From contig RDZG01000080.1 in NCBI GenBank assembly GCA_004293915.1, positions 1-52,413 on the forward strand: a stretch of 52,413 bases of DNA. The letters run 5' to 3'. Positions 8,384-17,541 of this stretch are shown piece by piece. Position numbers and translations under genes: made by a program. The DNA is from Bacteroidota bacterium (GTDB lineage: Bacteria; Bacteroidota; Bacteroidia; Cytophagales; UBA9547). Positions within the stretch are counted from its first letter, which is position 1; every line of letters starts with the position of its first letter. A model generated the notes under the pieces. It saw only the letters and a list, made by a program, of their open reading frames with translations, was not told the origin of the DNA and made no database searches.

Positions 8384-9216
8384 TAAAAAGTCCATTAAGA
8401 TACCCTGGAGGAAAAAGTAGGTCTGTAGATTTAATTTCTACAATTATTCCTGAATTTGACGAATTTAGAGAACCATTTTTGGGTGGTGGTTCTATTTTTA
8501 TTTATACCAAACAACGTTTCCCGAATAAAACATTTTGGATTAATGACCTTTATTTTGAACTATACAAGTTTTGGGAAATGACCCAAAAAGATGTTGATGC
8601 ACTTATTGAAAAAATTTATGAATGGCGTAATCAATTTCCAATAGGTAAAGAATTACATAAATTTTTGAATGAAAATTTAGCAAAATTCAACGATTTAGAA
8701 AGAGGGGCAGCCTTTTTTATCTACAATCGTATTACATTTTCAGGCACAAGTTTAAGCGGTGGTTTTAGCGAAGGAGCATTTACAGGGAGATTTACAGAAA
8801 GTAGTATTCAGCGTTTGAATCAGTTTGCAAAAGTTATTAATGGTTCTAAAATCACAAATCTTGATTATGAAGAGTTAATAAAAAAAGATGGAGAAAATGT
8901 TTTTATTTTTCTTGACCCACCATATTATTCAGCAACAAAATCTGCATTATATGGCAAAAATGGCAATATGCATAAAACCTTTGACCATGCTAAGTTTGCA
9001 GAAAACATGAAAAATTGTAAACATCAATGGCTCATAACTTACGATGATAGTGAATATATAAGAGATTTGTTTTCTTTTGCAAATATTATTCCATGGGAAC
9101 TAATGTATGGAATGAGAAATGTAACCTCAGGAGCAGACCAAGTTGGAAAAGAATTATTTATATCAAATTACTTAGAAAACCTACCTAAAAAACTACAATT
9201 ATCTTTATTTGAATAA
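8380..9216 (+). CDS. Dam-type (D12 class) N6-adenine DNA methyltransferase
   Basis: Transfers a methyl group from SAM to adenine N6 in a specific DNA site. The 278-residue chain has the D12 layout: SPLRYPGGKSR (4-14), the SAM-binding FREPFLGGGS (29-38), and the catalytic DPPYYS (179-184). The FxGxG block precedes DPPY, as in alpha-class Dam enzymes. It lacks an E. coli-like genomic context and overlaps its upstream partner by four bases, so it is best read as the protective half of a small R-M system. It ends 3 bases before the OstA-like gene, so the pair was inserted tightly between purB and that gene. The recognition site cannot be read from sequence by eye. Confidence 0.9.
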   Translation: MIKSPLRYPGGKSRSVDLISTIIPEFDEFREPFLGGGSIFIYTKQRFPNKTFWINDLYFELYKFWEMTQKDVDALIEKIYEWRNQFPIGKELHKFLNENLAKFNDLERGAAFFIYNRITFSGTSLSGGFSEGAFTGRFTESSIQRLNQFAKVINGSKITNLDYEELIKKDGENVFIFLDPPYYSATKSALYGKNGNMHKTFDHAKFAENMKNCKHQWLITYDDSEYIRDLFSFANIIPWELMYGMRNVTSGADQVGKELFISNYLENLPKKLQLSLFE

Positions 9217-9219
9217 AAA

Positions 9220-10824
9220 ATGTTATCTAAAAAATACTTGATTTTATTTTTCATATTATATTTTTCAATTGTTTACAGTCAATCCAAACGCATAGAGCTT
9301 ATAAGAGCTGATGCATTAGAAGGAACCACGTATAACAACGAGCCTGTACGAAAACTGTCTGGAAATGTGGTTTTTAAACAAGAAGATGCCCAGTTGTTTT
9401 GCGATTTGTCGTATCAATTTGTTAATCGAAATGATTTAGAAGCTTTTTCAAACATTCGCATCCTCAAAGGCGAAGGACAAAGTATCATAAATGGTGAAAA
9501 AATGATGTATTTTGGTGATGCTAAATTGGCTAAAATCACAGGTTCAAATATTATCTTAAATAGCAAAACACTTTATTTATACACAACCGTTTTGGATTAT
9601 AATACCCAAGCAGATATTTCTAATTATTACAATGGTGGAAAAGTGATAGATGATGTAAACACACTTACATCAAATTTTGGAACTTATTTTAAACAACAAG
9701 ATTTGTTTGTGTTTATAAAAAATGTGGTTTTCAAAGATGGTAAACACACTATTTATACTGATTCGCTAGATTATAACACCGTAACTCGGATTGTAAAATT
9801 TAGAGGTCCGACAACTATCATTGGTCCTGATGGAATAATGAATTCTACCAAAGGCGAATACAATTCGGCAACCAAACAATCTGATTTTCATAGTAAATCT
9901 ACTATTTATTCAAAAGATTATTCGCTCACTGCCGATAAATTATATTATAATCAATTTACAAAATACGGACTTGGCATAGGCAATGTAGTTTTGATTTCTA
10001 TTAAAGACAGTGTTACCGTTTTTGGCGATTATGGACAATATTGGGGAGATAAAGGACATACAAAAGTTTATCCACAAGCCTTGATGCAAAGTGTGAGTAA
10101 TGCTGGAAAAGACACCACTTTTTTGCGAGCCGATACGTTGCTTTCTATCAACGACACAATAAAAAAAGAAAAAAGACTTTTGGCATACAATCATGTGTTT
10201 GTATATGACAAAAAAAACATGCAAGCCATTTGCGATTCGTTGGTAAACGATGTAACAGACTCAACCACAACCTTTTTTAATGACCCCGTAATCTGGAATG
10301 GAAAGAATCAAATGCGTGGCGACACCATAAAAGCGTATTTAATGAACAAAAAAATACATCAAATAAAATTCAGAACTAAGGCTTTTATTATATCAAAAGA
10401 TACCCTTGAAAATTTCAACCAAGTGAAGGGCAAAAACATGGTTGCTTACTTCGATAGCAGCCGCATTAAGCGTGTTGAAGTATTAGAAAATGCCGAAAGT
10501 ATCTACTATGCACTGCAAGAAGATACGGCTACAAATGGCTTAAACAAAGCCGAAGCGGTAAATATGACTATTCGTTTTAAAAATCAAAAAGTAAAAACCA
10601 TTTCGTTTTATAAAAAACCAAAAGCACTTTTTATCCCTATACATGAAATAAATGACGATGTAATCCGACTTCGCGGATTCAAATGGAGAGAAGCTGAGCG
10701 TCCAAATTTAATGCAAGTTTTAGGGAAATATTACGTTAGTGAAAAAAAACGTAACATTATTAAAGTAAAGAACGTATATTTGCCAACTATTAAAAACACA
10801 TTAAAAAAGAAAAAAAATAAATGA
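9220..10824 (+). CDS. OstA-like outer-membrane biogenesis protein
   Basis: Predicted to take part in lipopolysaccharide transport across the periplasm. A signal peptide (about residues 1-20, ending FSIVYSQS) is followed by repeated beta-strand units of the LptA/OstA type: ADALEGTTY, VRKLSGNVVFKQEDAQLFCD and several similar blocks (KFRGPTTIIGPDGIMNSTKG, KLYYNQFTKYGLGIGN). The 534-residue length matches the long OstA-like proteins common in Bacteroidota rather than the short E. coli LptA. It overlaps the following small membrane-protein gene by four bases. The start follows the methylase stop by only three bases. Confidence 0.8.
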   Translation: MLSKKYLILFFILYFSIVYSQSKRIELIRADALEGTTYNNEPVRKLSGNVVFKQEDAQLFCDLSYQFVNRNDLEAFSNIRILKGEGQSIINGEKMMYFGDAKLAKITGSNIILNSKTLYLYTTVLDYNTQADISNYYNGGKVIDDVNTLTSNFGTYFKQQDLFVFIKNVVFKDGKHTIYTDSLDYNTVTRIVKFRGPTTIIGPDGIMNSTKGEYNSATKQSDFHSKSTIYSKDYSLTADKLYYNQFTKYGLGIGNVVLISIKDSVTVFGDYGQYWGDKGHTKVYPQALMQSVSNAGKDTTFLRADTLLSINDTIKKEKRLLAYNHVFVYDKKNMQAICDSLVNDVTDSTTTFFNDPVIWNGKNQMRGDTIKAYLMNKKIHQIKFRTKAFIISKDTLENFNQVKGKNMVAYFDSSRIKRVEVLENAESIYYALQEDTATNGLNKAEAVNMTIRFKNQKVKTISFYKKPKALFIPIHEINDDVIRLRGFKWREAERPNLMQVLGKYYVSEKKRNIIKVKNVYLPTIKNTLKKKKNK

Positions 10825-11042
10825 ATTGGCTCAAACAGAATATTTTAAGTATCTTAAATTTGCTTTTGCTGATTTATCTATTAGTTCAATTATCAACTTT
10901 AAAAACCGAACTAGATGATGTTAGAGATATTGCAACTAAAACAGCACTCGAAACTGAATTAAATAACTCAAAGTTAGACTATGTAGAATCAGACATCAAT
11001 TCTCGAATGATTGATTCTATAGAAAGTACTAAAAAGAAATAA
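10821..11042 (+). CDS. Small single-pass membrane protein of unknown function
   Basis: Not recognised. This 73-residue protein has one transmembrane segment (about residues 8-25, ILSILNLLLLIYLLVQLS) followed by a probable short coiled coil (LKTELDDVRDIATKTALETE). It overlaps the end of the OstA-like gene by four bases (ATGA) and precedes a terminator, so the two are likely translationally coupled; a role linked to the envelope is inferred from that alone. Confidence 0.65.
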   Translation: MNWLKQNILSILNLLLLIYLLVQLSTLKTELDDVRDIATKTALETELNNSKLDYVESDINSRMIDSIESTKKK

Positions 11043-11070
11043 AGATTTTGTACTGTTTATTGTTGGAAAT

Positions 11071-11099
11071 AGCTATCAATTTTTGATAGCTTTTTTTTT
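11071..11099 (+). terminator. Rho-independent terminator after the OstA-like operon
   Basis: Perfect 9-base stem AGCTATCAA/TTGATAGCT around a TTT loop, followed by eight T residues. It begins 29 bases after the stop codon of the small membrane-protein gene. Confidence 0.85.
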
Positions 11100-11143
11100 G
11101 AATTAAATAGATATAACATTACTTATTTTATAAATTATTGTTC

Positions 11144-11208
11144 CCCGTGGCAGGTGTCTTCACCTGACACTAGTTTGATTTGTGTCAGGTGAAGACACCT
11201 GCCACGGG
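11144..11208. repeat. Paired REP palindrome (BIME-like element), copy 1
   Basis: Two perfect 27-base inverted arms (11144-11170, 11182-11208) around an 11-base spacer. Each arm has the layout of a classical REP: a GTGG tetranucleotide followed by a small hairpin CAGGTG-TCTT-CACCTG. A near-identical pair occurs at 51506-51570 and a half copy at 11281-11321. It sits between two operons. Confidence 0.88.
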
Positions 11209-11280
11209 ATATAAAATTTATATTTTTTGAAATATCAAAAGTTGAATTCAAATAATCGTCAAATCCAAAAAGACTCTTCC

Positions 11281-11321
11281 CCCGTGGCAGGTGTCTTCAC
11301 CTGACACAAATCAAACTAGTG
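11281..11321. repeat. Single REP half-element, copy 2
   Basis: The arm starting CCCGTGGCAGGTG (11281-11307) matches copy 1 exactly and continues into the spacer in the opposite orientation (AAATCAAACTA). It then diverges after GTG, so the second arm is missing. It lies 72 bases downstream of copy 1. Confidence 0.82.
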
Positions 11322-11450
11322 AAGCTACGAATAAAGTGCTTTAATTTTTAAATTCAAAAAAATATGGTTTCAATTAAAAATATTGTTAATAACTTTTCTT
11401 AAATAAAATAATAGTTGATTCTTTTCGTTTATTATTTTTACTGAATATTT

Positions 11451-12491
11451 ATGCCAATTCGTTTCTTAGTTTTATTCTTTTACATAACTTTTTATAAATC
11501 TTTCAGCCAAATTGGTGGAAGATATGCTTTCAATTCGCTTAATTTAGCTTCTAATGCACGGGTTTTAGGAATTGGTGGTGATAATGTTTCTGTTTCAGAC
11601 AACGACCCCAATTTGTTTTTTCATAATCCAGCACTTTTAAATAAAACCATGCTTCGAAGATTGGGTGTAAATTTCAGTCCGCACATGGCTGGAATTTTTA
11701 ATACCGCACAATGCTATGCTTTTAATGTTAAAAAACTTGGGCTATTTGGCGTTGGATTAAAATTTTTAAACTATGGAAATGCAAAAAGAACGGACGAAGA
11801 TGGTGTTGAACAAGGCGGCATAGTAGAAGCATACGATATGGTTTTACAAGCATCTCATGCACGTACTTTAGGCAATTTTTCGTTGGGTGCCACATTCAAA
11901 TTGGTTGGTTCTCAAATTGCAGGATTTAGTACCTATGGCGTAGGCATAGACATGGGAGCAGTATTTAAACATCCCAAAAGAGATTTTACAATTGGATTAA
12001 CTGTACGAAATATTGGATTTGGCAAAAATGCGTTACCTATAAATGCGTTAATTGGTATGTCGTATAAGCTAGAACACATGCCTTTGCGGTTTTCGCTTAC
12101 CATTCATCATTTAAACAATTGGAATATTGCTTATTTAGATCCCAATGCAATTGTGAGTTATGATATTAATAATAACCCCATTCGAGATACTGCCACTGCT
12201 TTTACCGAAATTCCACGCCACTTGATACTTGGCGGTGAGTTTTTATTATCAAAAGGATTTAATATTCGTGTGGGATACAATCACATGCGAAGAGCCGAAC
12301 TAAAACCCGCTGAAGCCAGTATTTTATCGGGGTTTTCGTTGGGATTTATGCTTAAAGTAAAATCTTTTGAACTTGCCTATACGCGTGCATTTTTTCACCC
12401 GTCTGATGGCGTAGATATGTTGAGTTTGATTTGGTCGCTAGATAATTTTTTGAAAAAAGTAAATCCAAAAACGGTTGAAAGTGCAAATTGA
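11451..12491 (+). CDS. porQ: Type IX secretion system protein PorQ
   Basis: PorQ is an outer-membrane component needed for anchoring or processing of T9SS cargo. The 346-residue chain has a signal peptide (through about FYKSFSQ) and a beta-barrel-type body. Characteristic blocks include IGGRYAFNSLNLASNARVLG at the mature N-terminus, NDPNLFFHNPALL, FGVGLKFLNYGNAKRTDEDG and FTIGLTVRNIGFG. It is a solitary gene here, preceded by REP elements. Its presence agrees with the T9SS sorting domains on four other loci in the window. Confidence 0.9.
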   Translation: MPIRFLVLFFYITFYKSFSQIGGRYAFNSLNLASNARVLGIGGDNVSVSDNDPNLFFHNPALLNKTMLRRLGVNFSPHMAGIFNTAQCYAFNVKKLGLFGVGLKFLNYGNAKRTDEDGVEQGGIVEAYDMVLQASHARTLGNFSLGATFKLVGSQIAGFSTYGVGIDMGAVFKHPKRDFTIGLTVRNIGFGKNALPINALIGMSYKLEHMPLRFSLTIHHLNNWNIAYLDPNAIVSYDINNNPIRDTATAFTEIPRHLILGGEFLLSKGFNIRVGYNHMRRAELKPAEASILSGFSLGFMLKVKSFELAYTRAFFHPSDGVDMLSLIWSLDNFLKKVNPKTVESAN

Positions 12492-12530
12492 TATAAAGTC
12501 TAACAAATATTTACAAATTCCTTGATAACT

Positions 12531-12671
12531 TTTCCCCAATGGGGAAATAAGAAAGGGGTTTTATAAAAAATTAATTGTAAATCAATGTCGTTTATTTAAG
12601 CTTCCTTATGTCTTTCTCCTTTGGGGAAAGATTAAGATAGGGGCTAATAAAACGCTTAACTAAACGACATT
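12531..12671. repeat. Composite inverted-repeat element after porQ
   Basis: Outer arms of 18 bases with one mismatch (12584-12601 and 12654-12671; AATGTCGTTTA at the left) enclose an inner hairpin CTTTCTCC/GGGGAAAG (12612-12630). Just left of it is another hairpin TTTCCCC/GGGGAAA (12531-12547) with the similar tail AATAAGAAAGGGG. It lies between the convergent porQ and outer-membrane-protein genes and could terminate both, or be a short nonautonomous mobile element. Confidence 0.65.
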
Positions 12672-12706
12672 AAATTGTAAATATAAATTAGACTCAATAT
12701 AAAAAA

Positions 12707-13507
12707 TCACCTCAACCCATAGTATAAAGTTGCAAAAAGAGACAAAAACAAGTTTCTATTTTCGGCATAAACCATTTGTGGCATGGTTCTAAAATAGGTT
12801 TCAGACATTACACCAATTTCGACTCCTGCGACTGAGTTTCTAATACCATACTCAAAGTTTAAAGAAGCTTTAGCATGTATTCCCAAATATGGAACCATGC
12901 TTCCAAAACCTGAAAAAACACCAGCATTTCCAACTATTTTGTTAGTGTTAATTTGATTTGCATTTTCTGCTGTAAAATGTGCTTGTCTAATGTAAGTTTG
13001 GTCTATAAAACCTTCTTGAATATTTGGATAAAAAGTTCTATCATCTTCCGTAGAATACTCTATGATATATGGTTTCATATATCCAATTGAAGGACCAACA
13101 GCACCTATAAAACTTACTTGAATTCCTTCTTCTGCGGCTTTATTAAAAAGTATAATTTCCTTTCCAAAATGTGGACGAATTACTAATAAATCATTAGATT
13201 TCCCATATGAATAACTACCCAAAATCGAACGTGTACTTTTTTCTTTGTGATGTTCAACATGCACCAAATCTAAACCAATCAAATAATAATTTCCATTCGA
13301 TTCTTTTTTTTGCCAAGAATATTTAAAAGAAAATCCTGCTAAAATCCCACCATTGGTTGCCCATTGCAAACCGTATGTAAATTCTCTTTCGTGATGTTCT
13401 GATTCTTCTTTTTCTATTCCATTATCTTTTGGGGCAACAAATCGCTCTTCTTGTGCATTTACAAAAACTGTAATTAAAAAAAACAATAAAAATAAATTTC
13501 TTATCAT
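12707..13507 (-). CDS. Predicted outer-membrane protein of unknown function
   Basis: Not recognised. I chose the ATG at 13507 (MIRNLFLLFFLITVFVNAQ), which gives a clean signal peptide and overlaps the manA stop by four bases (ATGA); a longer start at 13522 adds five residues. The 266-residue protein has alternating beta-strand segments (YGLQWATNGGILAGFSFKYSW, YYLIGLDLVHVEHH, SLNFEYGIRNSVAGVEIGV) and ends in the aromatic-rich LFLSLFATLYYGLR, typical of an outer-membrane beta-barrel. Coupling to manA is probably only organisational. Confidence 0.72.
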   Translation of the reverse strand: MIRNLFLLFFLITVFVNAQEERFVAPKDNGIEKEESEHHEREFTYGLQWATNGGILAGFSFKYSWQKKESNGNYYLIGLDLVHVEHHKEKSTRSILGSYSYGKSNDLLVIRPHFGKEIILFNKAAEEGIQVSFIGAVGPSIGYMKPYIIEYSTEDDRTFYPNIQEGFIDQTYIRQAHFTAENANQINTNKIVGNAGVFSGFGSMVPYLGIHAKASLNFEYGIRNSVAGVEIGVMSETYFRTMPQMVYAENRNLFLSLFATLYYGLR

Positions 13508-14490
13508 GATTTTGGAACCCAAGCCTCAAGCAATTTTGCATTTGGTTTAGGTATTATTTTTATATTTTTTAATTCAGCAGGAAGCAAAACACTTTCTCCT
13601 TTTTTGATATTTGTATTAGAATTTTCTACTTCTAAAGTAGCTTCTCCATCCACACAAATATAAATCACAAACGAATCTATTTGTTTATAATTTCTTGAAA
13701 CTATTTGGTTTGCATCAATCAAATTTGTTTCAAAATAATTACAAGTTACTAAATTTACGGATTCGTTTTTGGCTTCTTTATATTTAGATTTATATTCTGG
13801 ATAAAAACCATAATCAATGGCATCAACAGCCAAATCGGTGTGTAATTCTCTCAAATTTCCATTATCATCTTTTCTATCAAAATCATAAATGCGATATGTA
13901 ACATCCGAAGTTTGTTGAATTTCTGCCAAACAAATTCCTTTTCCAATATAATGAACTCTGCCAGCAGGCAAAAAATAAACATCGCCAACGACTACATTTT
14001 CAAAATTCAAAATTTGGTCTAAGGTATTGGAGTTTAAGTGTTTGATGTATTCTTCTTTTGATGTTTTTTTTGCAAAACCTGTATTTAATTTTGCATTTTT
14101 ATCAGCTTGAAAAACATACCACATTTCGGTTTTTCCAAACGAATTATGTCGTTCTTTTGCTAATTTATCATCAGGATGAACTTGAATCGACAAATCATCA
14201 TTGGCATCAATAAACTTTATTAAAAGTGGAAATTCGTTTCCAAATTTTTCATAAACACTTTTTCCAACCAATTTTTCTTTATATTTTTCTATCAACAAAA
14301 CCAAATCAGTTCCTTTTAAAGCACCATTTTCTACTTCAGAAATATTACCATTAACACCCGAAATCTCCCACGTTTCGCCACAATTTGGCAATGGCGAAAA
14401 ATCTTTGCCTAAAATGGTTTTAATTTTGTTTCCACCCCAAATTTTGTCTTTAAACTGTGTTTTAAATTTTAAAGGATATAATTCTGACAT
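13504..14490 (-). CDS. manA: Mannose-6-phosphate isomerase, class I
   Basis: Zinc enzyme that interconverts mannose 6-phosphate and fructose 6-phosphate, feeding GDP-mannose synthesis or mannose use. The 328-residue chain shows the cupin metal site: SIQVHPDD with Q103 and H105, KTEMWYV with E122, and the downstream AGRVHYIGKG block with a His. Length matches the short bacterial type. It is divergent from the FGGY kinase gene. TACTTTTG on the minus strand (14510-14517) may be its -7 box. Confidence 0.92.
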   Translation of the reverse strand: MSELYPLKFKTQFKDKIWGGNKIKTILGKDFSPLPNCGETWEISGVNGNISEVENGALKGTDLVLLIEKYKEKLVGKSVYEKFGNEFPLLIKFIDANDDLSIQVHPDDKLAKERHNSFGKTEMWYVFQADKNAKLNTGFAKKTSKEEYIKHLNSNTLDQILNFENVVVGDVYFLPAGRVHYIGKGICLAEIQQTSDVTYRIYDFDRKDDNGNLRELHTDLAVDAIDYGFYPEYKSKYKEAKNESVNLVTCNYFETNLIDANQIVSRNYKQIDSFVIYICVDGEATLEVENSNTNIKKGESVLLPAELKNIKIIPKPNAKLLEAWVPKS

Positions 14491-14583
14491 CTATTTTTTG
14501 TATTTATTGCAAAAGTATATTTAACTACGAATATTTGCATCATAATAAAGAATATATTTGAAGTTCAATTAAAAAAATATCCA

Positions 14584-15897
14584 ATGACAGCTTGTATTGC
14601 CATTTTCGACATCGGAAAAACCAACAAAAAACTTGTATTATTCGACTTAAATCTAAAAATGATTTATGAAGAACAAACCACTTTTGAAGAAATAAAAGAT
14701 GACGAAGGCGATAGTTGCGAAGATTTGCATGCACTTACTGCTTGGATGAAAAACACATGGTTGAAAATAGAAAAAGACGAAAAATTTGATGTTAAAGCCT
14801 TGAATTTCACCACGTATGGAGCCAGTTTTGTGCATATAGACGAAAACGGCAGACCTGTTTGTGCTTTATATAATTATTTAAAACCTTTGCCAAAAGATAC
14901 CGAAAACGAGTTTTTTAAAACTTATGGCGACAAAATGGATTTTGCCACTCAAACTGCTTCTCCAAATTTGGGAATGTTAAACTCTGGCTTGCAGATATAT
15001 TGGCTCAAAAAATTGCATCCAAGTATATATAATAAAATAAAACATTCGCTTCATTTTCCACAATATTGTTCGTATATTTTTTCAAAACAATTATGTTCCG
15101 AATTTACCAGCATTGGCTGCCATACAGGCATGTGGGACATGAAAAAAAACGATTACCATACTTTTATTAAATCCGAAGGAATAGAAAAACTATTACCAAA
15201 AATTACAACCGAATATGCAAATGGAGAAACTGACTTTAGAGGTAAAAAAATTCCAGTTGGTACTGGTTTGCACGATAGTTCGGCTGCACTTATCCCCTAT
15301 TTGGAACGCACAAAAGATAAATTTTTGTTACTTTCTACTGGTACTTGGTGTATCACACTCAATCCTTTTGCACGACATAATTTAACGCAAGGCGAATTGA
15401 TAAACGATTGCCTTAACTACATGACTTTCAGCGGACAACAGGTAAAAGCATCTCGTTTATTTTCTGGAAAATTTCACGAAAACTATACACAAAGATTGTC
15501 AAGTCATTTTTTTAAAGCCAAAGATTATTTTAAAACTGTAAAATACAATTCAGATTTTTTAAAACAAGTAGAAGATTTGCCTATGTTGCTTCAAGATAGG
15601 TTCGACCCCGACCAATATTTTGATGCCTCAGACCTTGATAATTATAAAACATATGAATTAGCATACCATAAATTAATTTTAGATATGGTTGATTATCAGA
15701 TAGATGCCATCATGTTGGCTGGCGAACATTTGCATGGTGGTATTAAAACATTGTATGTAGATGGTGGATTTAGCAAAAATGAAATTTTTATGAATTTGCT
15801 AAAAGCAAAATTACCAAAACTAAATGTTGATGCATTTGAAATTGCCCAAGGAACTTCGCTTGGTGGTGCTATGGTTATGAAAAAATACATCAAATAA
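14584..15897 (+). CDS. FGGY-family carbohydrate kinase
   Basis: ATP-dependent sugar kinase of the hexokinase/actin fold. The N-terminal phosphate loop is CIAIFDIGKTNKKLVLFD (residues 4-21). LLLSTGTWCITLNPFA and the late YVDGGFSKNEIFMNLLKAK supply the second nucleotide-binding region, with QGTSLGGAMV near the C-terminus. At 437 residues it is slightly short for the family but looks complete. Neighbouring altronate dehydratase and manA hint at deoxy-sugar or uronate use; rhamnulokinase or fuculokinase are plausible, but the substrate cannot be fixed. A -7-like TATATTTG (14553-14560) lies upstream. The gene ends 3 bases before uvrC. Confidence 0.82.
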   Translation: MTACIAIFDIGKTNKKLVLFDLNLKMIYEEQTTFEEIKDDEGDSCEDLHALTAWMKNTWLKIEKDEKFDVKALNFTTYGASFVHIDENGRPVCALYNYLKPLPKDTENEFFKTYGDKMDFATQTASPNLGMLNSGLQIYWLKKLHPSIYNKIKHSLHFPQYCSYIFSKQLCSEFTSIGCHTGMWDMKKNDYHTFIKSEGIEKLLPKITTEYANGETDFRGKKIPVGTGLHDSSAALIPYLERTKDKFLLLSTGTWCITLNPFARHNLTQGELINDCLNYMTFSGQQVKASRLFSGKFHENYTQRLSSHFFKAKDYFKTVKYNSDFLKQVEDLPMLLQDRFDPDQYFDASDLDNYKTYELAYHKLILDMVDYQIDAIMLAGEHLHGGIKTLYVDGGFSKNEIFMNLLKAKLPKLNVDAFEIAQGTSLGGAMVMKKYIK

Positions 15898-15900
15898 CTT

Positions 15901-17538
15901 ATGGCAAAGGAAGAAAAAATATCAGATTTGATCAAAAACCTTCCGCAAACGCCAGGTATTTATAAATATTTTGACAAATCCGAAACCTTAATTTATGTTG
16001 GCAAAGCCAAAAATCTAAAAAAGCGTGTTAGTTCGTATTTTTCAAAAATTCATACCGATAATAAAACTCGTTCGCTAGTTAGCCAAATCGAAAAACTAGA
16101 GTTTATTGTTGTCGATTCCGAAGCTGATGCACTTTTATTAGAAAATAATTTAATAAAAATTCATCAACCGAAATATAATATCTTACTTCGTGATGATAAA
16201 ACATATCCGTATCTATTAATCACAAACGACAGATTTCCAAAGGTTTATGCAACTAGAAAATTTACTCCTGAAAAAGGAAAAATTTATGGTCCATTTACAA
16301 GCGTTGGTGCCATGTATTCGGTGCTTGAATTGATAAAAAAACTTTTTACCATTCGGTCTTGCGACTTAAAATTGACAGAAGCTAATATCAAAGCCAAAAA
16401 ATTTAAAGCTTGTTTAGAATACCATATTGGCAATTGCAAAGCACCATGCGAAAACCTGCAATCGGAAGAAGATTATGTCAAAGATATTGAGCAAGTAAAA
16501 GTAATACTGAAAGGCGATTTGAGTATTATTAAAAAGATTTTTGTAGAAAATATAAAAACATTTGCCTCGAATTTAGAATTTGAAAAAGCAGAAAAACTAA
16601 AAAATAAACTCTACGAATTAGACAAATACCAAAGTCATTCGCTGATTCAAAGTGCAAAAGATAGGAATTTAGCTGTTTTTACCCTTCAAACCTACGAAAC
16701 CCATACCTATATTAATTATGTGATTATTTCGTTTGGAAGAATTACAGAATCAAAAACGTTTGAGGCAGTTCGACAGTTAGACGAAACAGATGAAGAGGTT
16801 TTGAGCTTGGCTGTATATACTGTATATGAAAAAACGAGCTTTGAAATCGAAGAAATTATTACAAATCTTAAGATTGATTACGATTTTGGCATTCCAATAA
16901 ATACGCCTCAGCGTGGCGATAAAAAAGGTTTGGTAGAATTATCACTTAAAAATATAGATTATTATATTCAAAACAAAGCTCTTACCGCTCCACACGAACC
17001 TGCTATTTTTAAAGTTTTAGAAATTTTGCAAAACGAGCTGAGTTTAAAAGAATTACCAACCCATATTGAGTGTTTTGATAATTCAAATTTGCAAGGCACA
17101 AATCCTGTGGCAGCTATGGTTTGTTACAAAAATGGTGTGCCTAGCAAAAAAGATTGGCGGCATTTCAACATCAAAACCGTGGTTGGTCCCGATGATTTTG
17201 GAAGCATGAAAGAAATTGTTTTTAGGCGATATTCCAGATTAAAAAACGAAAACCAGCCACTTCCAAAACTGATAGTAATTGATGGCGGAAAAGGGCAATT
17301 GAGTTCTGCCGTAGAATCGCTCAAAGAGCTTGATTTATACGGAGTTATACCAATAATTTCTATTGCAAAACGATTAGAAGAAATTTATGTACCGGGAGAT
17401 GAGTTGCCAGTTTTGCTCAAAAAAACTTCTGCATCGCTGCGTTTATTACAAAAAATTAGAGACGATACGCATGATTTTGCTATCAACTTTCATCGTTTGA
17501 AACGCAGCAATGCTTCAGGAATCAAAAAAAAGAAATAA
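15901..17538 (+). CDS. uvrC: Excinuclease ABC subunit UvrC, lacking the C-terminal HhH region
   Basis: UvrC makes both incisions in nucleotide excision repair. The 545-residue chain has the N-terminal GIY-YIG nuclease (PGIYKYF, LIYVGKAKNLKKRVSSYF, residues 18-50), the Cys-containing linker, a UVR motif (SNLEFEKAEKLKNKLYELD) and the RNase H-like C-terminal nuclease (HIECFDNSNLQGTNPVAAMV, IVIDGGKGQL, DDTHDFAINFHR). It stops at RSNASGIKKKK, where UvrC normally continues with about 50-60 residues containing a double helix-hairpin-helix. The downstream DNA encodes another gene on the opposite strand, so the missing part is not simply frameshifted. The start is three bases after the kinase stop. 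Confidence 0.93.
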   Translation: MAKEEKISDLIKNLPQTPGIYKYFDKSETLIYVGKAKNLKKRVSSYFSKIHTDNKTRSLVSQIEKLEFIVVDSEADALLLENNLIKIHQPKYNILLRDDKTYPYLLITNDRFPKVYATRKFTPEKGKIYGPFTSVGAMYSVLELIKKLFTIRSCDLKLTEANIKAKKFKACLEYHIGNCKAPCENLQSEEDYVKDIEQVKVILKGDLSIIKKIFVENIKTFASNLEFEKAEKLKNKLYELDKYQSHSLIQSAKDRNLAVFTLQTYETHTYINYVIISFGRITESKTFEAVRQLDETDEEVLSLAVYTVYEKTSFEIEEIITNLKIDYDFGIPINTPQRGDKKGLVELSLKNIDYYIQNKALTAPHEPAIFKVLEILQNELSLKELPTHIECFDNSNLQGTNPVAAMVCYKNGVPSKKDWRHFNIKTVVGPDDFGSMKEIVFRRYSRLKNENQPLPKLIVIDGGKGQLSSAVESLKELDLYGVIPIISIAKRLEEIYVPGDELPVLLKKTSASLRLLQKIRDDTHDFAINFHRLKRSNASGIKKKK

Positions 17539-17541
17539 GTT

